Below, piece after piece: positions 25,360 to 33,710 of a stretch of DNA of 60,457 nt. Numbering within the stretch: the first letter of the stretch is position 1; the number at the start of each line of letters is the position of its first letter. This DNA is from Syntrophomonas sp. UBA4922 (lineage in GTDB: Bacteria; Bacillota; Syntrophomonadia; Syntrophomonadales; Syntrophomonadaceae): positions 21,034 through 81,490 of the forward strand of contig DHBS01000005.1 in the NCBI GenBank assembly GCA_002398825.1, given 5' to 3'. Under the pieces are notes generated by a model that worked only from the letters and a program-made list of their open reading frames with translations, was not told the DNA's origin and ran no database searches. A program made the translations under genes and the position numbers.

Positions 25360-25554
25360 TCAGTGTTTGCAGATAATAAAGACTCCGTTTTCCAGGTCGT
25401 GAACATTGCCCCCTAGAATACGGGCCAGCATTAAGGTCAAGCGCTGCTGTTCCTCGCTTTCCCTGGCCACGAAGACCGGACATCCGCACCCCTGAACCAA
25501 ACTGGCGTCCTGAGTGATAATGGCCAGGATATATTCTTTCAGGCTGATTTCCAT
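25360..25554 (-). CDS. Capping-complex subunit for YIEGIA
   Basis: A 64-residue protein immediately after the YIEGIA gene (TAA then ATG). The MEISLKEYILAIITQD start and the CGCPVF segment fit the small partner annotated beside YIEGIA proteins in spore formers. Its role is not known beyond that association. Confidence 0.8.
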   Translation of the reverse strand: MEISLKEYILAIITQDASLVQGCGCPVFVARESEEQQRLTLMLARILGGNVHDLENGVFIICKH

Positions 25555-26445
25555 TTAATCCGCTGCCTTTCTGCCCCAATAGCTTTTTAAGGTAGTGCTG
25601 CGGGCTGACTCCAACACCGGCACCCTTTTAATCATTTCTATCAGTACATCCATATCAGGCTCATTGGCTACTATGAACATTGCCAGATACCCTTTGTCGG
25701 CGTGCATCCTGGCCATAGGAGCCAGCTCCATCTCACTGATATCTACTTTCGCTCCCAAAATGGAGGTTACGTCATGGATAATGGCCATACGCTGACCCGG
25801 ACTCTGCAGGGTCAGGCGCCCTTCGTCATCAAAAGGATGGATCAGGACCGCCAGGGCCTCAGAGAGGATCTTCTCGCGGGTCGCTTTGAACCCGACGTTC
25901 ATCATGGGCACATCCGCGACTTTAAGCAGGGCGCCATCGAAAGACACCTCCGCCGGTTCAATTGAGGCAATTTCTCCGACGGTTAAACCGCTCATTACCT
26001 GAGTCGTGCCGTATATCATCAGCGGGCCCACCGCCAGCGCAAACGGCCATCCCCATAAATGCGCCGCTCCCGAAGTTACCAGCGAGGTCAATATAACCAG
26101 ATAGTTGCGCACTTCGAATACCCGGGCGATGCCTTCGATGTAGTCGTGCCCCCGGGTTATCAGTTTATTCTCTTCCAGGCTGGACAGGGTTTTACGCTCC
26201 ATATCCCTGATTTCCCGGAATTGCTGGGCCGCCAGGGTTAAAAAAGTGACCGCGACATAATCAGGCTCGGCAATAGCGGGAATAGCGACAGCACCAAGGC
26301 TGGCGGCAATAAAACCAAGGGCCAGATGTGTTACGTGACCGTGGGGATAAGTAGGATAATGGCGGTAATCATAGCGCAAAAGTATCCAGCGGTTGATAAA
26401 ACCGGCTGCGATTCCCGCCAAAATAACGGTTCCATAACTCTGCAT
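25555..26445 (-). CDS. YIEGIA-domain membrane protein
   Basis: The 296-residue protein has several N-terminal and central membrane segments and contains the name-giving motif DYIEGIA (about residues 100-106). The C-terminal part looks cytoplasmic. It is restricted to endospore formers and lies beside spoIIP in many genomes. The start overlaps the spoIIP stop (TGATG), giving translational coupling. The function is unknown. Confidence 0.87.
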   Translation of the reverse strand: MQSYGTVILAGIAAGFINRWILLRYDYRHYPTYPHGHVTHLALGFIAASLGAVAIPAIAEPDYVAVTFLTLAAQQFREIRDMERKTLSSLEENKLITRGHDYIEGIARVFEVRNYLVILTSLVTSGAAHLWGWPFALAVGPLMIYGTTQVMSGLTVGEIASIEPAEVSFDGALLKVADVPMMNVGFKATREKILSEALAVLIHPFDDEGRLTLQSPGQRMAIIHDVTSILGAKVDISEMELAPMARMHADKGYLAMFIVANEPDMDVLIEMIKRVPVLESARSTTLKSYWGRKAAD

Positions 26446-27503
26446 CACCGGCCGGCATTGCTCTTATTCAGTAAATAGAAACCTGCCCCGGCAGCCACAG
26501 CAACGGTGAGAAGAATCAAAATCGTTGTCCAGGCCGAAGGAGAGTTCTGCTGCAGGGGTTTGGCCGCCGCTCCCCCTGAGCTGCCAGCCCCGCCCCCTCC
26601 CAAGGTGGCTGACAGAACATCTGCAAAAGCGGTTACACCCTTGGTGGCATCGTCTTTGGGGTTGGTGTGCGATCCGACCTCAATCAGCATTGACCGGGGG
26701 GTAAGATCCTGATTATAATCCCCTTTGCCCATAAAAATCCCATTGGAAAGCCCCGGTTTGGTCTTATCCATTACTGCTTTTAGCTGCTTGGCGAACTCCA
26801 GATTTGTTTTCGAATTGGGATTAGTTTTGCCTACCACCAATTTGATCTTGGTGGCCTCCTGTCCATTTACAGTGGTCTGGTACTGGTTAGGCGGCACCGC
26901 GTCGCGGTGCACGTCGATCAATACCTGCGAGCCGTTCTTCAGTAGCGAAGCCGCAGTGCGCCTGGAGCGGTTATAGGCATTGACATCGTGGGGATTATGA
27001 TTATTTTTGTTATACTCCACGGTATAGCCCAGCTGTTGAAGGCGCTGAGCCAGGGCATAGCCTACGTCATAAATGCCCCCGTTGCCTTCCTTGCTTTCTT
27101 TGCCGTCAGTGGGCACGTAGGATTCGTCACTGTGGGTATGGTAAATAGCTATGGTAGGTTTAGCCGCCACGACCGGAATCTCTTGGCTGTCTATCACCCA
27201 GGCCTGGCGATTGTCGTCGAAATTTACTTCTGGCATCTGTTCCTGGCCCACATATACGCAGCGCGCGGTGTGACCTGATACCTCTACCACCTGGTACCTG
27301 CCATTGTCACTGCTGATGTACTCATCGCCTACATACACCTGGGTGCCAGTCTGGCTTATGGTATTGTTGTCCTCATCCACCAGTGAAAAATAATACCCGG
27401 AAGGCAATTCCTCATAAACGGCCTCCGCCGTATCCGGCAGGAAGAGACCCAAACCTGTTATCAGGCTAACGGCTAAGAATAGAGACAGCATTTTTCTAGA
27501 CAT
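26445..27503 (-). CDS. spoIIP: Stage II sporulation protein P (peptidoglycan hydrolase)
   Basis: The 352-residue protein has an N-terminal signal or anchor segment, then the SpoIIP amidase/endopeptidase domain with IYHTHSDESYVP (zinc-binding His), DVHRDAVP and LIEVGSHTN. It degrades peptidoglycan during forespore engulfment with SpoIID and SpoIIM. A second hydrophobic helix near the C-terminus (TTILILLTVAVAAGAGFYLL) suggests anchoring at both ends. I chose ATG 27503, with GGGG 8 bases upstream. It overlaps both neighbours. Confidence 0.93.
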   Translation of the reverse strand: MSRKMLSLFLAVSLITGLGLFLPDTAEAVYEELPSGYYFSLVDEDNNTISQTGTQVYVGDEYISSDNGRYQVVEVSGHTARCVYVGQEQMPEVNFDDNRQAWVIDSQEIPVVAAKPTIAIYHTHSDESYVPTDGKESKEGNGGIYDVGYALAQRLQQLGYTVEYNKNNHNPHDVNAYNRSRRTAASLLKNGSQVLIDVHRDAVPPNQYQTTVNGQEATKIKLVVGKTNPNSKTNLEFAKQLKAVMDKTKPGLSNGIFMGKGDYNQDLTPRSMLIEVGSHTNPKDDATKGVTAFADVLSATLGGGGAGSSGGAAAKPLQQNSPSAWTTILILLTVAVAAGAGFYLLNKSNAGR

Positions 27504-28317
27504 GTTCATCACCCCGATCCTGCGGCTTTCTCATTCCGGTGACTTCTATGCGGTCTTCCCAATCTTTAAACTCTTCTTGATCAGGTTCATCATCCTTGTC
27601 GTGTGCAGTATAATCAGCCTGTATATCGTCATGATCGTCATGAGCCGGTTTACGGGCTGGTGCCGGTTCCCTGAGGTTTTCTAACAAGGCCGGATCTTTG
27701 TCGTCGCTGCTGGGTCCTCCGGCCATGCGTTCCAGACTTTCGCCGACCAGCTCAGCCAGCAGAATTGCCAGGATACCAGCCAGAACCAGAGAGTCGAAGG
27801 CGCCGGCACCGCCCAGATGAACGGTTCCCCGCACCCCGCTCTGCAGCAGGTAGACAAATTGACCGATGTCTAAAGCCAACACCGCCATTACTGCCGCAAA
27901 GAATGATCCGCGCCGTGATCTGCCCGCCAAGTACCCAACGATGCCGGCGACTAAAGGATAAAGGTAAATAGGATCAATAAAAACGGTTTCCGGTTCGGCT
28001 CCCAGAAAACGGGCTCCTATAAACAATACCAGGGCGGTAACTACGGCGGCTATTGCCGAGCGCATCTTTTCAAAAGCAGTTCCAGCACCCAGCCACAGCC
28101 ATATAGCCAGGCCGACCGTTATTACCCCGCCCACATTGATGGTTAACCGGGAGCTAACCGGGATATCAATGAAGCTGCCGACAATGATAGCAGCTATCAC
28201 CGCCAATGCTGCCCGGTCAGTCATTCGCAAACGGTCCAGGGCCCGGTGAGCTACACCGAAATAGATCAGAATCGATATCACCACAAGCGCAATCAGACCA
28301 AAGGGAAAATTGGCCAT
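27496..28317 (-). CDS. DUF1614 membrane protein
   Basis: The 273-residue protein has about seven predicted membrane helices in its first 200 residues and a very acidic, His/Asp-rich C-terminal tail (DDHDDIQADYTAHDKDDE). DUF1614 is a Clostridial family of unknown role often found next to spoIIP. I chose ATG 28317 (MANFPFGL); an ATG 12 bases earlier is possible. It overlaps the start of spoIIP by 8 bases and leads this sporulation operon. Confidence 0.82.
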   Translation of the reverse strand: MANFPFGLIALVVISILIYFGVAHRALDRLRMTDRAALAVIAAIIVGSFIDIPVSSRLTINVGGVITVGLAIWLWLGAGTAFEKMRSAIAAVVTALVLFIGARFLGAEPETVFIDPIYLYPLVAGIVGYLAGRSRRGSFFAAVMAVLALDIGQFVYLLQSGVRGTVHLGGAGAFDSLVLAGILAILLAELVGESLERMAGGPSSDDKDPALLENLREPAPARKPAHDDHDDIQADYTAHDKDDEPDQEEFKDWEDRIEVTGMRKPQDRGDEHV

Positions 28318-28400
28318 ATTTAGCCACATCCTTTCTCATCTCTTATGGCAATAGATTTCCCCGCATGGGTGTTTTTATGTAAAAAGAAGCTGTCCTGAGG

Positions 28401-29447
28401 TTATTGGCGGGACCAGAGGCGGCAATCGATATGGCGGGCCTCAAGCCAGGCCCTGGTATGACCTAGAATAATTAAAGGTTTTTCGCGAATTGCGGCAATA
28501 TTGGGAGATGAAGTCATTAAAAACACTGCTTTAAGCCGATAAATCCATTGTTCTATAAATTTAAACAGAGACTCCGGGCCTTGATGGACATAATGCTTTA
28601 CCAGGGGGCCGGCCATTCCTACCAATTCAGCCCCCATACAGAGCGCTTTAGCGGCATCCACAGCCGTTCTGATGCCCCCTGAAGCGATGACTTTTACCGG
28701 CAGCCCCAGTGAGATGATCTCGGCCAGGCTGACAGCGGTAGGCAAGCCCCAGTAATCGAGTTCATTGCCAAAACAGCCCTGGCGCAAATCCTCTATCACG
28801 ATGAAGTTGGTGCCGCCCTGACCACCGGTATCGAAAAGACTCACTCCAGCGGAAAAAAGCAGTTGGACGCTCTCTTTAGACAGACCGAAACCCACCTCTT
28901 TGGCTATGACCGGCACCGGGGACAGAGCCGCTATCCGGCTGATATTATCCAGCATCCCGGCAAAATCCCTTTCGCCTTCCCGCATGGCCAGCTCCTGGGG
29001 TACATTGAGGTGCAGCTGCAGGGCGTCGGCCTCAATCATGTCAACTGCCTCAATAGCCGCCTCCGGTTTGGCCAAAGCGCTGATATTGGCCAATATCACC
29101 CCTTGCGGGTTAACTTTCCTCACCACCGCAAAAGAAGGCCGTCTTTCCCTGTCTGTCAAGGCTATGGCCTGTGATCCAACCGCCATAGCCAGCCCAAAAT
29201 CCCGGGCCAGGAGGGCCAAGGCACGGTTGATATCAGTGGATATTTCGGTGCCGCCGGTGATGGCATTAAGCAACAAAGGGTATTGTAAAGACTTACCCAG
29301 AATATTCTGGCTGAGATCGATCTTGCCAAAATCGAGTTCAGGTATGGCCTGATGCAACAGGTATACCTCATCAAAGCCGTTCTTGACGGGTCCGTCCTGG
29401 CATATGCTGCTGATATTAATATGCTCTTCTTTACGCCTGGCCCTTAT
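28401..29447 (-). CDS. fni: Isopentenyl-diphosphate delta-isomerase type 2 (apparent ATA start)
   Basis: This FMN enzyme interconverts IPP and DMAPP. The frame includes the substrate-binding start IRARRKEEH, the ITGGTE segment, LHLNVPQE and a C-terminal GGIRT. The first ordinary start codon in frame is TTG 29357, which would remove 30 residues including the conserved R-R-K-x-x-H. An ATA at 29445-29447, with GGAGGGG 6 bases upstream, gives the normal length (348 aa). So translation may begin at ATA, or ATG was miscalled. It follows mobA by 2 bases. Confidence 0.9.
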   Translation of the reverse strand: MRARRKEEHINISSICQDGPVKNGFDEVYLLHQAIPELDFGKIDLSQNILGKSLQYPLLLNAITGGTEISTDINRALALLARDFGLAMAVGSQAIALTDRERRPSFAVVRKVNPQGVILANISALAKPEAAIEAVDMIEADALQLHLNVPQELAMREGERDFAGMLDNISRIAALSPVPVIAKEVGFGLSKESVQLLFSAGVSLFDTGGQGGTNFIVIEDLRQGCFGNELDYWGLPTAVSLAEIISLGLPVKVIASGGIRTAVDAAKALCMGAELVGMAGPLVKHYVHQGPESLFKFIEQWIYRLKAVFLMTSSPNIAAIREKPLIILGHTRAWLEARHIDCRLWSRQ

Positions 29448-29449
29448 CG

Positions 29450-30037
29450 TTAACCCCTCCCTGCGATTTCTCTGGCTTTTTCCAGGGCGGCCGGATCGTT
29501 AATATTAAAAAACAGTTCTGAGACCTGCCCAAAACAGGAAAATACCGTTTCATCCAGATACAGGGCATTAAGATCCTCAAAAATCCTGGTTAATTTCAGC
29601 TTATCCTTTTCTAAACAATCAATCAGCAGGGGAAGACAGCTCTGATTATATACCGCTGCAGTAGGCTGCAGGCGCCCCCCCAGAACCGGCACCACGGAAT
29701 CATAACCCTGAGCCCGCTCTAACATGTAATTGATCACGTCTGCATTGATAAAAGGCATATCACAGCTAAGTACAAAAAGCTGCGCCTGGGAAGTGGTCTT
29801 CAAAGCGGCATGAATACCGGCGATGGGGCCTTTACGGGGATAAATATCGGTTATCACCCGGGCCGGGTATTTCTCAAATAATTCCGGTTCGTTGGTTACA
29901 ATAAGCAACTCGTCGAATCGGGGCTGAAGCCGGGCCAGTATGTATTCTATCACCTTGGCGCCGTTAAGGCTGGCCAAAGCCTTATTTATACCCATCCGTG
30001 AGCTCTGTCCTCCTGATAGAATGGCTATACCAGGCAT
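29450..30037 (-). CDS. mobA: Molybdenum cofactor guanylyltransferase
   Basis: The 195-residue protein matches MobA, which joins GMP to molybdopterin to make the MGD cofactor. The signature LSGGQSSRMG-x2-KAL and the metal-binding CDMPF are present. ATG 30037 follows AAAGGAG. The genome therefore makes dinucleotide-type cofactors, which formate dehydrogenases need. AOR itself uses the plain bis-pterin. Confidence 0.92.
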   Translation of the reverse strand: MPGIAILSGGQSSRMGINKALASLNGAKVIEYILARLQPRFDELLIVTNEPELFEKYPARVITDIYPRKGPIAGIHAALKTTSQAQLFVLSCDMPFINADVINYMLERAQGYDSVVPVLGGRLQPTAAVYNQSCLPLLIDCLEKDKLKLTRIFEDLNALYLDETVFSCFGQVSELFFNINDPAALEKAREIAGRG

Positions 30038-30090
30038 CGACGGACTCCTTTACATTTTAATAGAAAAGGCTGCCGTTGGCAGCCCTTGAT

Positions 30091-30306
30091 CTATCGCGGG
30101 AAGTTGCCGCAATGGGTGTTGCTGCAGCCCTGGCAGGCCCCCGGCCCGCCTTTGCCACCAAATGATTGGGTGCTGAACGAAGAGAGTAACGCCTCAATAT
30201 TGGCTGACTGACACCCCGGACATTTTACGTTTTCACGCTTTTTAATTGTGGTTAAAACCTCAAAGTTCCGTTGACAATCCTTGCATTTGAATTCATATAT
30301 CGGCAT
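30091..30306 (-). CDS. FmdB-family zinc-ribbon protein
   Basis: The 71-residue protein starts MPIYEFKCKDC and has a CxxC...CxxC zinc ribbon (about residues 8-34), then a Gly/Cys-rich tail ending GACQGCSNTHCGNFPR. FmdB-like proteins were first seen near formamidase genes, and the role is unsettled. It sits between the ispH fusion and mobA. Confidence 0.88.
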   Translation of the reverse strand: MPIYEFKCKDCQRNFEVLTTIKKRENVKCPGCQSANIEALLSSFSTQSFGGKGGPGACQGCSNTHCGNFPR

Positions 30307-30326
30307 GGTTCACCCCACCCGGACTA

Positions 30327-32318
30327 TTAAATGTCATCCGCCGGCTGAGATTCCAGGTATTGGTCCACATCAGCCTGATCAAGCTCATTTTTAGCTTCTT
30401 TGACAGACAAGCCAATCCGCTTTTCATTGGGATCAATGCTGATTATCTTCACCATTACCCGATCTCCGGCCTTGACCACATCTTCAGGCTTTTCCACCCG
30501 ATAGTCGGCCAACTGGGAGATGTGAACCAATCCATCCACGCCCGGATCCAACTCAACGAATGCGCCGAAGGGGGCTATTCTGACCACGGTTCCCTCAACG
30601 ATATCACCCTGGTGATATTTTTCTAAAGCCAGTTCCCACGGGCTCTTAAGCAGTTTCTTGCGGCTTAATGACACCCTTTCCTTGTCACGATCCAGGCCCA
30701 GGATGTAGACCTCAATCTCATTACCTTCGCTGAGAATATCCGCAGGATGTTCAACCCGGCGGTGATCTAGTTCAGATACATGTAAAAGTCCTTCATAACC
30801 GCCCAGGTCAATAAAAGCCCCGTAATCCACGATGCGTTTGACAATGCCGGTGCGGGTTTGGCCTTCAGCAATGTTCTGCCAGAATTCGGCCTTCTGGCGG
30901 TTCTTCTCCTCCAAGACCAGTTCCCGGCGGGATAAAACCACCTGTGAGCCCCGGCGTTTGTTGCGGTTGAACTCGATGATGTTGAACAGCATGGTCTGTC
31001 CGATGTAATCGTCCAGATTCTTTACATAGCCGTCGTCCACATGGGATGCAGGCAGAAATCCAACCACACCTACATCCGCCAGGAGTCCGCCTTTTACGCT
31101 TTCCACCACCGTGCCTTGCACCGGTCGTTTTTCATTGAAAGCAATTTCCAATTCATCCAGGGTCTTTTTGAAATCCACCTTTTTCTTGGACAGGAGGATG
31201 GTGCCATCATCATCCCATTTAAGAACCAGGACTTCAATTTCGTCCCCAACCTGAACCAGTTCACGGGCTGAGCCGACATCCTTTAAGGACATCTCGCGAA
31301 GCGGAATCACGCCTTCAGATTTGCCACCGACATCAACCATCACTTCATCATCCAACACTTGAACGACCGTGCCCTTTATCACTTCTCCCCTGCTGGGAGT
31401 TGCAAGTCCTGCCATTTCAGCCTCAAGTTTGGCAAAAGATTCTTCGTTGCCTGGCTTCTCTCCGGCTTGATTCTGATCTTCCCTTTCTTCGTCATAACCT
31501 GTCATCCTACTCATTACCTCCTTAATAATCCAATCCGGAGTAGAAGCACCTGCAGTTATACCGACTTTCGCGGCGTTTTGAAACCAGTCAGGCTGGATCT
31601 CTGACGCCTTTTGCACTCTGTAGGTCGTAACCCCGGTATTTAAACACTCTTTAACAAGAGTGGCTGTATTAGAACTATGGGCATCACCGATTACTATCAT
31701 TAAGTCAACCCGACCGCTTAGTTCGCGGGCTTCCTTAATTCTATTAGCGGTAGCCGAGCATATGGTGTTAAAGACTCTTAACTCGCTGGCCTTGGGCAGA
31801 ATCCCTTCAACAGCCCGGTAATAATCCCGGGATTCCTTAGTGGTCTGGGAAACCACCCCAACCTTATCCATACCGGGCAAAAGTTCGGCCTCAAACCGGT
31901 CTTTTACCACCCGGGCGGCTTCACACCATCCTAAAATGCCCTGTACTTCAGGATGTTCGGCATCCCCAAATATTACCACATTATACCCTTGTTCATCCAG
32001 TTCGGCAACCAGCTGCTGTATCCTGGCAACCCTCGGGCAAGTGGCATCTACTACCACAATGTCCCGGTGACGTGCCCGGTCGATAACCTGTGGCGAGCAG
32101 CCATGCGAGCGGATGACCAGCTTTTGTCCAGGTTGCAACTGGTCGACATTATTCACCGGGTCAATACCCTGTTGGGCCAATTGTTCCACCACGGCTTGAT
32201 TGTGAACCAACGGGCCCAGGGTAAAGCATCCATCTGGGAAACAAGCCTCTGCAGCGATTCTCACCGCCCGCTTAACCCCCGCACAGAAACCGGCATGGTT
32301 GGCTAATTGGACCTGCAA
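30327..32318 (-). CDS. ispH: IspH (HMBPP reductase) fused to four S1 RNA-binding domains
   Basis: The 663-residue fusion joins two functions. Residues 1-280 are IspH/LytB, the [4Fe-4S] enzyme making IPP and DMAPP, with three conserved Cys (HAGFCAGVKR, DATCPRV, NTICSATANR). After an acidic linker come four S1 domains (for example VDYGAFIDLGGYEGLLHVSEL), as in ribosomal protein S1. I chose TTG 32318, preceded by GGGG, since IspH typically starts there; the longer frame overlaps plsC. The fusion is known in Clostridia. Whether it acts in translation is open. Confidence 0.94.
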   Translation of the reverse strand: MQVQLANHAGFCAGVKRAVRIAAEACFPDGCFTLGPLVHNQAVVEQLAQQGIDPVNNVDQLQPGQKLVIRSHGCSPQVIDRARHRDIVVVDATCPRVARIQQLVAELDEQGYNVVIFGDAEHPEVQGILGWCEAARVVKDRFEAELLPGMDKVGVVSQTTKESRDYYRAVEGILPKASELRVFNTICSATANRIKEARELSGRVDLMIVIGDAHSSNTATLVKECLNTGVTTYRVQKASEIQPDWFQNAAKVGITAGASTPDWIIKEVMSRMTGYDEEREDQNQAGEKPGNEESFAKLEAEMAGLATPSRGEVIKGTVVQVLDDEVMVDVGGKSEGVIPLREMSLKDVGSARELVQVGDEIEVLVLKWDDDGTILLSKKKVDFKKTLDELEIAFNEKRPVQGTVVESVKGGLLADVGVVGFLPASHVDDGYVKNLDDYIGQTMLFNIIEFNRNKRRGSQVVLSRRELVLEEKNRQKAEFWQNIAEGQTRTGIVKRIVDYGAFIDLGGYEGLLHVSELDHRRVEHPADILSEGNEIEVYILGLDRDKERVSLSRKKLLKSPWELALEKYHQGDIVEGTVVRIAPFGAFVELDPGVDGLVHISQLADYRVEKPEDVVKAGDRVMVKIISIDPNEKRIGLSVKEAKNELDQADVDQYLESQPADDI

Positions 32319-32373
32319 TCGATTTACCCCGCAAATATATAATAAATTCGAAAAATCTTGGATAAATCCTTCT

Positions 32374-32967
32374 TTATTTACATAAAAGTATATTAATTTG
32401 CGCCATAATCTCCTCACTCATTTTCCCCAGAAGGGCAGAACTGTACTTTTCATGGTAATAAGCCGTCAGATCCAGAGGGTGACCGACTCGCACCTTTAAG
32501 GGCCGAAACCAGCCGCAGGGAAACCATCCTTCTGTACCGGTAATCGCCACCGGAACCACCGCTGCTCTGCTCTTCATGGCCAGCATAGCCACACCAGGCT
32601 GAATGCTGGTCTGGGCAACAACTTTGCGCCGGGCGCCTTCGGGGAAAATCCCTAAGATTTCACCAGCTTCGAGCATTTCCAGGGCCTGCCTTATGGCATT
32701 TCGATCCGCTGCCCCTCTCTGCACCGGAAAGGCGTTTAAGCCCCGACAGATAGCTCTTAATAGAACATTTTGAAATAATTCCGCTTTGGCCATAAAATGG
32801 ACGGGACGCGATAAAGCCACACCCACCAGGATGGGATCCCAGTTGCTGACATGGTTGGCAGCGACGATAACTGGTCCTTTTTTGGGTAGGTTATGTAATC
32901 CCTCGACTTTCAAACCAAGAATCAGCAAAAAGATTTTCAAAAAACCCCTGATGAGTGCGTAAAACAT
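32374..32967 (-). CDS. plsC: 1-acyl-sn-glycerol-3-phosphate acyltransferase
   Basis: The 197-residue membrane-associated enzyme makes phosphatidic acid. It has the acyltransferase motif NHVSNWD (about residues 38-44) and the FPEGARR motif (about 109-115), with a hydrophobic N-terminus. It begins 2 bases after cmk and is of normal length. Confidence 0.93.
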   Translation of the reverse strand: MFYALIRGFLKIFLLILGLKVEGLHNLPKKGPVIVAANHVSNWDPILVGVALSRPVHFMAKAELFQNVLLRAICRGLNAFPVQRGAADRNAIRQALEMLEAGEILGIFPEGARRKVVAQTSIQPGVAMLAMKSRAAVVPVAITGTEGWFPCGWFRPLKVRVGHPLDLTAYYHEKYSSALLGKMSEEIMAQINILLCK

Positions 32968-32968
32968 T

Positions 32969-33625
32969 TTACGCCCCCCGAATCTTCATCTTAATGGTAT
33001 GTAGAACCTCATCTTCAGTCATTTTACTGGTATCCAGCATAATATGATCCGGCAAAATCCGTAAGGCCCCTACCGGACGCTGGGAATCGATCTGATCCCT
33101 TTTTATGATCTCCTCCCGCACCGCGTCGAGATCGGCCCTATAGCCGCGCATTTCCATTTCCCGCACCCGGCGCTGGGCTCGTTCTTCAATACTGGCGGTA
33201 AGGAAGAATTTATAGTCGGCATCGGGAAGCACATATTCCCCGATATCCCGTCCATCCATGACCACTGAACAGCTCCGGGCCATGGCTTGCTGGAGTTTAA
33301 CCATGACTTTTCTCACCCCGGGATGAGCTGATACGATTGAAACTGCCTCACCAACCCGTGGCGAACGAATTAGACTGGTAACATCTACCCCGTCGCTGAT
33401 TATTACTTGGCCATCTGATTGGGTTTCGAAGTGAATATCAGTGGTTTCCGCCATCTGTTGCAGCAGGCTGGAGTCATTAAGATCAATACCTTGTTGCAGG
33501 ACTTTCAAAGTGAGGGCTCGATACATTGCACCGGTATCAACATAAGTAAAGTTCAGTTCACGGGCCAATCTCCGCGCCACGGTGCTTTTGCCAGCACCAG
33601 CCGGACCATCAATCGCTATCTTCAT
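32969..33625 (-). CDS. cmk: Cytidylate kinase
   Basis: The 218-residue enzyme phosphorylates CMP and dCMP. It has P-loop GPAGAGKST near the N-terminus, the YVDTGAMYR CMP-binding region, MDGRDIG, and RDQIDSQRPVGAL. ATG 33625 (MKIAIDGP) fits the family; the longer frame to 33640 is less likely. It lies between aroA and plsC in the conserved Clostridial order. Confidence 0.96.
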   Translation of the reverse strand: MKIAIDGPAGAGKSTVARRLARELNFTYVDTGAMYRALTLKVLQQGIDLNDSSLLQQMAETTDIHFETQSDGQVIISDGVDVTSLIRSPRVGEAVSIVSAHPGVRKVMVKLQQAMARSCSVVMDGRDIGEYVLPDADYKFFLTASIEERAQRRVREMEMRGYRADLDAVREEIIKRDQIDSQRPVGALRILPDHIMLDTSKMTEDEVLHTIKMKIRGA

Positions 33626-33710
33626 TCGTTTACCACCCATGTATGCTCGTCTCTATTTTAGCATACCTCAAACCGCTGCGACACCTTGCACTAAAGTTTT
33701 TGACCGCGGT

